From Enoplosus armatus (Eukaryota > Chordata > Actinopteri > Centrarchiformes > Enoplosidae): a stretch of 64,000 nucleotides of DNA. The stretch is taken from positions 16,516,501-16,580,500 of the forward strand of contig NC_092183.1 of NCBI RefSeq assembly GCF_043641665.1. Direction: 5' to 3'. Position numbers and translations under genes: made by a program. Positions 50,033 through 61,200 of this stretch are shown here, one piece after another (within the stretch, counting starts at the first letter, position 1; each line of letters starts with the position of its first letter). The notes under the pieces are model-generated. The model was not told the origin of the DNA, made no database searches, and saw nothing but the letters and a program-made list of their open reading frames with translations.

Positions 50033-53000
50033 GAGCGAGGAAGATAAAGATGGGAAAAACGGAGCTAGAAAGATGGAAGGGGGGAAAAAGTGAGGGAGAT
50101 GGAGTAGAAGAGATATACTCCCGGGGCAGATTACATAATACATCATTCACAAAGCATTGTTGCCAATATGTCTTTTATACTCCTTAAATTGCCGTTGCCA
50201 TCCCAGGGCCCCCTCTGCGCTTTGACAAACACATCACAACACACACAAACATATTGTATTCTCTCTCTGTACAGTTTGTGTACAGTTAGTGGAGTCTATC
50301 ACAGGCCTCCTGGGACGCTACTGTGTGAGGAGAGGAGCTGGTGCCGAGGAGTACTGTACAGTATTGATGGAGCTGTGTTTCTGTTAGGCAGTGAAAACAA
50401 AGTCTCCCTGATGCACAGTGGAGTGTAGGGGGATCAATAGACGTGGAGCGCTTCATTTCCTCAGGCTTCTACTGAAGAAACACTCACTGATGTGTCAGGG
50501 CTGCTGGAGCTGTTGCTTTGACATAGAGGAGATACCAAACCATCAGGCTGTACTGTATGAGAAAAGATGGAAACATACATACATTGTCATACACACAGAT
50601 ACACACACTGTGGATGTGCACGCACATATACAATATGATGAGGGAAAGGGAAAATGAAAGGTCAGTGTTGTGTGTCATATTGTGCTGTGTTAGAATAACA
50701 AGAAACAGGCATGGACCGGGGGGAAGGGTTTAGCTGACACACAGGATATAACAAGGCATGAGCTTGAGTGATGGGGAAGGGTTTGGCCACCGCACAGGAT
50801 GTAACTAGACATGTGACTGTGTGCTGGGGAAGGGTTTGGCTGGCGCATGGGATGACACAGGGCCAGAGCCTGGGGCAGCCAGGAAGAGTGGAGAGCCCAG
50901 CTGTCACCTCAGTCAGCCCCTTCTCTGGGGGCAACTGTCAATCAGCAGCCTCTCATATCGCTCCGTCATTGAAGCTAATTGCTATTGTCAACCCCAGAGA
51001 CCTAGAGGATGCTAATGCTAGTGCAATTGCCCTTTTGGAGAGAGAATACTGCCTCCAAACATGAGATAAAAAACGCAGGAAATCCAGAGAAGCGAATCAA
51101 AGGTGGTTCTGGTAGAGCATTAATAAGGCATTAGAAAAATTAAAGGCAGGATCACAAAAAATTACCTCAAACAGCATACATCCAGGCCCACAGAGCAAAG
51201 GCTGGACTTTAAGGGAATGTGGCAATGTGGCTGAGTGGAATCATTCAACAACACATAAATATGCATGCAGTTACACAGTCTCTCTTACATACACATGCAT
51301 GCACAAGCACACACTCGCACACAAGCCGGCACACGTATGCAGGCAGCAATAGACCTAATGAAAATAAGATGGATGCTCTCTGAGAGACGGGTGGCTGTGT
51401 TATTAATTGCTGTCTGTCCCCTCCTACTGATAATGATGGGCTGTATCCTGGAGAATTTTCAGGGAATAGATTTTATTTGGAAGGATTATTTATCGTCCTT
51501 CTCATTGGAGGGGTGGTGTGTTTAGAATAGTGAGGGTTTAAATAATGGCCCGTGCGAGATAAGTCCTCATGTTAATTCCTCTTGCGCCTCTTCCTTCTCT
51601 GGCATCTTCTTAACCACGCCATCCCCATTATATAGATTTATTCGCACAGACAGTGAAATTTCAGATCGGATATTTACAGCTTCACTTTTCACTTCTTAAT
51701 TCAAAGGCAAATGGCAAAAATGTGTTGTCTGATTTGTTGACGGGCATTATAAACAGTTCTCACAGATTTGTAATCTTCCGGTAATGGGTATTATTGATAT
51801 TCTAATCCATCATGAGTCACTGCTGTTGCGTTGAGCGTCACTGCCCTTTCACAAGTGGACACGCAAATTTAGAGCAATTATTACAATAAAGATTACCATT
51901 CTGTCTGCATGTAGAGCCAGTTGGCTGAAACAAAAGGGACCATGTCACAGAGAAGACAGAGAAGAAGAAAAAACACCCACGTGGGTGCAGGGGAGGTTGA
52001 GCCTGCTCTCTCTCCTCTCCTTCGCTTCTCGTCTCTCACTCCCTTCATTTGTGGGAGTACAGAGGGACAGCATTATCATAAAATAACACTGCCCCCCCTC
52101 CCACCTCCATCCCATCACCCTCTCACAACCCATAAATCAGGATGCTGGTGTCATGGCGGCTGGAGGCGTGGTAGCTGTGGTGACATGGAGGATCCTGGTG
52201 TGGGTGTGAAATCACTTGACCCCCAGCATTAACCTTTTTGGAGTGAATGGCCGCTGCTCTCCTCAGCAGGCTGGGAACAAAAGAGGCCTGGTATTGATTA
52301 AACTCCGCCGTGCGCACTTGATATTAAACACTGGCTTAGACGCCTGTGTTCCCTAAACCCCTCTTGCTCAGCGCTGCTACTGCCTTACCCCTCTTGCACG
52401 TACATAAAAAATATCGTAAAATACATACCTCTATTGTCAGCCATGATGCTCATATGCCTGAATTGACGATCTTTCAAAAACACACACTAACCTACGTAGA
52501 CACAGTTGGTTGAAACTGCGGGGCGGATCATGGCTTTAGGCTGGGGTGCCAAAGGTCATGAGGAATGATGGAGAAAGAGAGTGCAGGGAAGGTATAGGTC
52601 TCCGGGGTGATCAGTGTTTTGTCATCTGGAGCGGTGTTTACTTTTTCTCAGCACAGGTTCTCCTCCCTTCATCTCCTCCCCATCTTCCGGATCGATACTC
52701 TGCATCCACAAAGGTCTGGGAGAAGCCATACGAGCATATGAGTCAGTCAACACTTAGCGAGCTCGGGCAATGAAGTTTGAAATCTCCCCGGATGCAGTCG
52801 GTGTTCTTTCACCTTTTCTCCCACTTTTCAGACTTTCTGTAGAGCGGCATGTAGAGTGCATATAATGTAGGTGTGTAGACTACTTAAATGACTTAACAAA
52901 AAGCTATATAAAACCTGCATAATATCTGCAAAATTTTAAAGCATATTTTAAATATACATTTTTCGATTGGTAATACATTTGTCAGATATCAGGCAAAGAG

Positions 53001-54478
53001 CAGAGATGTACTATACACAAGTAAAAAAGTGATGAAACAAAACATTTTAAGCTCTTTAAATGAATACAGTGTACAGAGTGTAGAACAGTGAGTTCTGTTT
53101 GGATAACCTTTTAGAGAGAGCTCTTCATTTGCTCTTTTATTCTTTAATAAACTGAAATGCTTTTCATTCAAGTGGCCATTTAATCAAATAAGATTAAAGA
53201 GACTAAAACATCAGACTCTACTCATGCTACTTCTGTCCTGTAACCTGTCAAAAAAATGGAAAAAAAGTAACCCAGAAATTGGAATAATTTGACTGTAGTC
53301 ATGACAATAATTCTATTTTAATAACTGCAGATACCAAAAAATAATTAAGCTACTGAGAACACGTGGATCTGTTAAACAGTAAACAGTTAAGTACAGTGTA
53401 GTTTTTATATTCTACCATACAACACTGTGGAAATATATATATTCTTAAATGGTAGAAAAATCCTAAGGAATATTAATAATTTTACAATATTTTGTCAAAT
53501 GTTTTTGCCGTTTGCACCTCCTAGCCACATATAAACTCAAGTGAGGTTTCAAGTAGAGAACCTCAGATCTATCGCATACAAGCCACAAAAAAACATTTCC
53601 CATAATGGTGGGCAGGACTTGAACAATAAAATGCATTCAGCTCCTCAGACAAGCTTCACTGGCCTTACAGGCGTACTTTCTCTAAGGCTGCCCTTTGATT
53701 ATAAATGCTCCATCACAGGGCTGTTAGTTCATTTAGAGGCAATGGTAACTCTGCTACACACACCTTAACCTCAGAGGCAGGACAGGGCCGCTTTTCACAG
53801 GGAATGCCAGCATCTGTTCCAGGAAGTGCCCGTCTCGTTCAGGCCTAATTGTCGTTCCTCTATGAGAAGGCTGGTAAGTGAGAGCAGGAGGGGGGCTGTC
53901 ACGTTCCCGTCACATCCCAATGGTCCGGTAAATAGAGCGTGTGAGTGTACCCCCCCAGTTACTGACGGACGAATAGCCCCCCCCCCCATTCCCTCCTCTC
54001 CGTCCTCCCTTTCTCCGGGTCCCCCCGCCTCCCACACTATTCCACTCTAGCTTTCTCTCCCCTTATTTATCTCTACTCTGTCATGTTCTTCACACGAGTA
54101 GAAAATAATTAATTACTGCACCCAGTGATGATTTATGATATTACTGACATAATTAATGATACACATCAATTTTCCTGCTTAATTGAAGGGGGCTGCAGAG
54201 CCTATCCTGGCATCAAGAAAGGCCACTGCCCTGAGAATGTGAAAACACCCCTCCACACTCACACACCCTCAGGTTACTTCTCTTCCTTTTTCCCCACTCT
54301 TTCTCTTTCCCTCGCCAGCCTCTCATTCATACTCAAGTGCTACCGTGGCGTTGAGGTTTCATCTATCCGGCCTGTTCAGCAGAGAACCATAATCCTTGTC
54401 CATGTGCTCTAAATAAACCTTAAGAGCTGGACAGTTGTTCACGCATGTAGATATGCATTCATACATATCTTTGTCTTG

Positions 54479-54564
<86 letters not shown>

Positions 54565-57500
54565 TCGTGTGTGTGTGCGGACTCCATAATGGGCACTATG
54601 AGTGTGTGTAGGTATACAGTGATATATGATTCATGAAGATGCGTGTGAGGCATATGTAATTCCAGCTCTACCCTCAGGACTAGAGACAACAAGGTAGTGC
54701 ATGAATATTTGATTTGCAGGGAGAAGGTATAGGATCTATGCACAGCATTTTAAACAGACATGCTAGAATATTCCTCTCGGAGGTCTATACACTTAGGTTT
54801 ACCATCATGAAAATGTGTTTTTTAATTGCCTGTCGCCTGCATTGTGACTATTTTAAAAACATAACAGGACCACATTAAACCGTACATTTTGAGTAGACAG
54901 TGCTGTTTATGTTTAAGGGATTTTGTAGCTAATGTGTATAATGAAATTGGTTTGGTTTGAATAGCAGTTCAGTTTTTAAGTATCTGTCACTGCGTGATAT
55001 TAATTCAGTTTTATGCCCAAATATTTACCAAAAATATTTGTGTAATATAGTCCAGACCGATGCAGGCTTCTTTTGAAAGGCAGTCACAGTTTAAAGCCTC
55101 GTTTACAAAAAGAAAAAAAAAACTCTCCATGTATTTTACAATTGATGACAAATAGTCAGCTACAATTTAAAAAAAAGTGTAAAAGAAAATCTGTATTTAA
55201 AGTTTTTGTGTATTTGCATGCATGCATGCGCGTGTGTGTGTGTGTGTGCGTGAGTGTAAGTTAGAGAGAGTTACAGAGCCCTCTTACCGACCTCAAGTAC
55301 AGTGAACTCCATTTGAGAGCTTCCCGGTGGCTCCACCAGCCTCCAGCTAAATGTGTGATCAGGTAGTTTCAAAAACTGCCTGACGGTGTCAACACGCAGA
55401 ATGTGGACAGGGGGTGCGGGGGGAGTTACGGACTCGGATTAGTCTCTATAGCAACGGCAAAGTATCCCTGTTTGTAGACAGACAAATTCTGCTACATGTG
55501 AAAATGATTGGCAGGTCTATTCCTCTACAGCTGACCCATAGAAATTAGCAAGTAAGCGTTATAATACCCAGCTGCATTGACGGGGTCTCCATACTTTTTA
55601 AAGTCCTCTTGTAAGTGCTTCTCTTTGCCATTTGCATAAGAAACATGGCATGCTTATTGGAGGGGCTTTGGGGTTGTTGTGGGGTGCTTTTCATATCTTT
55701 AGCTTGACGGCTTCTTTGTGATCAAGCGGATTGAGGGGAGGGAGGGTTGCCAGATGAGAATAACTTAATTTCCAAAGCTCCAAGATGAGAGAGTCGAGTT
55801 GAGGGTATAAGTTCATGATGCAGTTTCTCTCAGGCAATAGTGAAGGAAAAAAATCTACAGTGTCTGTGCGTATGAGTGTGTGTGTTCGTGAACACATTTA
55901 CAGTATGTGATAAAAAGACGGGAGACTGTTTTTGCAAAGGAAAATGCAAAATATTTGTTGAGACCGCACATTTTGTTTTTCAATAATTTAATTATTTAAG
56001 ATGTGATGTGAAAAGATCATGTTCAGGACACTACAGGACAAGTCCCAGGTTTGTCCCATGAAATCATACTTATATGTATCCAAAACCCGTTGATTTGATT
56101 TTTACTTTTACCTCAAGATGCGTGGAAAGATGGTGTCAGGTTTTAGCTTTAGTTAAAGCCAGAGAGCTACAGTGTATGTCACCGTCGGCACTGGCTAAAG
56201 TTCACACCTACTGAGATACTGGAAAAGGAGAGCGTCTGGCTCCCGCAGCCAATACACACGCAAGAAAAACACACACTCACAGAGAGGAAGAATCAGGGAG
56301 AGAAAATAAAATAATGAACAGTATTTTGAATTAGACAAAATGTCTGTGTATATGTGTGAGCGACTGTTGATGCCAGCAAAGGCGTGTATGAGTGTTAGGT
56401 GAGGTTTTTTCTTTTCTTAACAAAAATAATCTAATATTTTTTGTTTGATAATTTATGATATCTTAGATTGTTATTCTACATTAAAGTCAGGTGATTAAGA
56501 TTTGTTAAGAATAGTTTAAAAGAAAATAAATATATAATCAAATCCAGTGTTCTTATTCACACACACACAGAATGTGAGTAAAATCAAAATGTGAAACATG
56601 TCATGGCCTCTCTGAAAGAAAGTGTATTTCCTGCCAGCAAGTATTGATTGGACATAATTTCAATCAGTGTTGATCCAATCAAAGGGTCATATAATTAACA
56701 CTAGGGGGCACCAGTGTTCCACACAATGTTGTGTTTCCATTGTGGAGACACCACTGGAAAGGAAATTATGCTCTGATAAATGATGTGCTTTTGGCACCAC
56801 AATGCATGTTCACAAGTAAGAGGAATTACGAAGTTACCTCGCAAATATTTTAATTAATTTTGACAAGACTTTTAGAATAATTCAAAACCACGCTGACATA
56901 CCACATAAATGTACTTCAGCAGTACAGCAACTTAATCATTTTCTTTTCACGAGAAATGACTGGTGGAGACGCTGGGGTCAAGGTAGACACAAAGAAACAC
57001 TAATGAAAACAATCACCTGTTATCAGTGGTTAATACAGTTCTTATTTTCATCAGCTACAAAGAAATCAAAGTGAGCGGTTAACCAATCAAATTTAGCTTT
57101 GGCTTGAAAATGGATTTCTTTCATTTCATGTGGTGTTTTATAAGTCAGACCAAAAATATAGTTTTGCTAGTTAATCCAATTTTTGGAAACAAAAACAATG
57201 AAAAAGGTATTTTAATTTGTTCATCCCAAGCATGTTAAGTTAATTTGATTTTTTTTTACCTCAGTTTTACCTCACAAATAATACTAATTTTGTTTTCTGC
57301 AAACATGATGATGGTTCATGAGTATGTAGTCAATAGAAGTACTTTAGTCTGTTGGCCTTAATGTGGAATTAAATAACCTTAATCTCCATGTTTTTTTTGG
57401 GAATAACTAATAAAAACAGCTAGATTTAATAGTTTTAAGTTTAACTGTTTAATAATTTACAGCTCTGCTATGGATTGAAATTTTAAACCTACCTTTCCTT

Positions 57501-57983
57501 TGTACTAAATCAATCAAATTAAGAGCATTTGCCTTCTATAATCATTCATTATTTAAGTAAAAGAAGTAAGACTGAATTTTTATATATTAGAATTTATATT
57601 TATAGAGAAAACAGATGCATAGCTTGAATTTTCATTATTTATTTGCAGAAGAACCAATTTATTTATTTCAACTTAATTTCGATGACCATTTTCTTAAAGT
57701 TTTACAAACTGATAAAACATAGAATTGAAATAAATAAATATGAAATAAAAGCCAGAACACTGTTTTCATAGTAGTCAGCTTTAGACGGTGCTCCGCTCTG
57801 TTTCCTCCACTAAGTTTTTATCAACGTCATCTCCAAGTGTCATTTCATCTCCCTTTTCTTTTCCATGCAGGGTACTCCTGGGGATTCTACTCTTTTCTTT
57901 ATGAAGAATTGTTGGGAAAATACCCCTTTTCTTTGTCAAGCTTTAAAGCTTCACGTCTCTCATTCTTTGGCACACACATACGT

Positions 57984-58029
<46 letters not shown>

Positions 58030-58182
58030 GCACACATTCATGCACACACCTCCAGCTCCCTGAGTAATCATTGTTCAGTGGCTCTGGTCAGCATGTTGTC
58101 ACCTGTATCCCATTAAGAACATTCTCACCTCAGCACACAATCACACACATACCAAATACTCACTCTCACACACACACACTCA

Positions 58183-58245
<63 letters not shown>

Positions 58246-61200
58246 ACCTTATCCTCCTCTCCCTTTTCACTATTTGCACCCCACATTTCCACACCTGGTG
58301 TATTGCCCTTTTCCCGACCTATGGTTTGGAGCTGCCCTGTTCCCTCTGTGTTTTATGCCTTCGGTTGGTAAGACATTGAGAATCACTGCTCAACAACACC
58401 TTTCTAGGCCAGTCTGCAATGTTGCTTTTGATAAAAATGCTCCTCATTGACAATAAATGGTGGTAGGTTTGTGAGGAGGAGAGTGCAGTACAGACAAGAC
58501 ATCTGCGTGAGTGAGGTTCCCTCGGGGGCTCGGGTCATGGGGCATCATAAGCCACACCCTTAACCGCCTCTACCCACACCCACTGGATTCTGATTGGTTA
58601 ACAGTGTGAGGCCAGGCCTAAATTGGCTTTCCCTCACTATCCCTTGAACAGAGGACTTAGAATAATAGGCCGAATAAGCAGACAAAATAAGTTATGAAAG
58701 TAACATAATTACAAAATCAGTATTGAGGCTGAGCATTCTTGGTATCCTCGGGCGCGTATTATGATTATCAGGGTTTATCTGGCCAAGTGGACAACACTGT
58801 ATATTACATTTTATCAAATTATATGGTTTTCCAAATAAACTTAATGAAACCCATTGAGATGAAGTACTGTGAATGTTCAGTCAAAAAAATCAAACAAAGA
58901 GATTTTGTGAGGTGCAAATATTTCCTTAATTCTTGTGAAATGGAGAAATAAAATGTCTTCCCTGTAGTGTTCTTACTTTAGAGTAAGGCCATTGTATGAG
59001 TTCAGAAAGGAATAAAAGAGTAAAGTAGTTGCTCTGAGAGCAATGTTTATTAATATTATTGTTTATTATGGTCATAAGATTCTTAAAAAAGGCAAAAGTG
59101 GTAAGACATGAACGGTTACTCTTTTTATATTTGAGTTTTGCAGTAATTTTTATTACTTTCTATGCCCTACACAGCTGGCGCAGACTTTTCTCAGTGTTTT
59201 CTATGGGTGATTGTAAATTACAGATCACGAGCATTTTTCTAGGAAGATTCAGTATGACTGTTTGAATGTGGTTATATTTGTGTGTGTGCGCACTCTTGTT
59301 TATGTATGCCTAATAAAGTGTGTGTGTGTGCGTGTGTGTGTGCGCGCACACACTTGCATACAAACACACCCCTGCATCCACAATGCGGCAGCCCTGCCCA
59401 TGGCATTGTTGGTTGGGGAGCGGGTACCCTGTCCCCATCATCTGGTTGTGACACCCGCTCTGTGGGACGTGGCAGCTCCCTTAGAAACCGGCAGAGTTCC
59501 AATCATCTACATGCCATAACCTTACGGCCGCCTTTGTCCACACCTCCGCCAAGATTCATTTGTGTCGCCCCAGCAGGTTTGACCGCTGAACAATTCCCGG
59601 GCGGAGCAGGAGGGAAATACATTTCACTGATTAAAGATATCTGGTGACTGTTCTACATGCTGTCAGCACACTGTTAGTGTTCTCCCACCCCCAACAACCC
59701 CTCCCCTCTCCTCTCTCCCACTCACCTCATGCATGTCTCTCTCCCCTAGGCTCTCCCCCCTGTACTCTTTCTGTTCTCTTCACCTCCCACCCTATCCCAC
59801 CCATGCATGCCGTAATTTCAATATATAGGTATAGATCATCTTATAAAGTTTAATAAACAGCATGCATATCAATACTGGTTTTGTTTTTTGTTTTGTTTTT
59901 TACCACTGACATCTTCATTGCTATTCTGGATTGATACAATCAGAAGAAAAAGTATAGCAAACTAAGGGAAATTTAAGAGATTAAAATATACAGAAATGGC
60001 AATACAAGCAAAAGTAAAGAAAAAAACAACTTTGTGCTTGACAAGTTGATGGAAGCAGCCTGCAGTCTGAGAAGAGCAGAGTAAAATGACCACTAATGTT
60101 GGGAGAACATGTGATGTGATGTGTATGCGTTTATTATCTGTGTGTGTTTCATCTCAGTGGCTGTGTGGCCCGACCTTGGGCTTTTTGCAGTATCCTCCTG
60201 CAGCGGCATCCCAGCCAGCTGTAAAATAAAATGGAGGACGGCATGCACACAGTAAATCAGAAATAGCTGGGCCACCGTGGACTGTATGTGTTTAAGAGTC
60301 CCACACTGCAGTAAAAAGGCCTTGCAACTGGGGGGTGAAGTAGGTTGAGCAGTCCTGTGTAAGAGATATGGGGCATCTCCAGACCTTCTTCCTCACTGAT
60401 CAAATATCAGTTACAAGTTACAAATGAGGTGCTCCTTGCTTTCTTATATTTGTCTCTTTCTTTCTCTGTCTTTCTTGTTTTTTTCCTTCTAATCTCGTAC
60501 TTTACTTCACTCAGCACACTCCATTAAAAAGGAAATGGCAGAACTGTGTAATGACTGAAGCTTTTTATGCAGATGTAGCACTTCTCCAGACCAGCAGGGG
60601 ACAGTGTTACTTGACATGTAAATTGAGATGCTTGAACAAATATGTATGCACAATTAATTAAAGAACAAACATTCCCGTCTTTGTTCTCTTATTTGTTGTT
60701 GACTTTGTTCACATACAAGTTTTAGCCTATTTCACATTATTAGTTTGACTGAACTGCCCTGCCTACGTTGGCAGAAACACACAAATACAGAGTGGCCCAT
60801 AACTTCAAATGGCTTGATCGTTCTACTTTCTTCACTAGGTACTCCAGTATATGGGTCACATGTTTTGGAAGGTGGAGATGGAGGGGGTGTGGGAATTGGC
60901 ACATCTTTTTTTGAACATTTTTCCCATTTCCATTTCAGGAGTCACCTCCAAACCCTAATTAACAGGGAAAGCCATCAAATCAAACTTTACCAATCCCAAA
61001 GGTGCCGTCGGCAGGCAACTGGCACAGACGTTCCCAATGCCACTCTCTCCTGCCACCTTTTGCTCCACTGTTAACTCACTCACCAGTGTGCCAGTGGTTT
61101 TGTGTGTGTTGGGAGGAGTACAGAGGGGCAGAGTTCAGTGGGGATGACAAGTACTGCTACTATTACAAAGGGCAAAGATCTGGAGACATCAAACCCTCCA

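Noticed and set aside
49401..50150. Frames encoding Cys-Val and Thr-His repeats
   Set aside because: Pure translation of (CA)n/(TG)n microsatellites.
57868..57960. Exon-like stretch after a good CAG acceptor ([14 protein letters not shown])
   Set aside because: The YSWG resemblance to an RCC1 strand is suggestive, but there is no usable donor before the CA repeat and the rest does not fit an RCC1 blade.
59262..59650. Overlapping open frames near a CA/TG patch
   Set aside because: Proline-rich low-complexity translation in several frames at once, with no splice structure.
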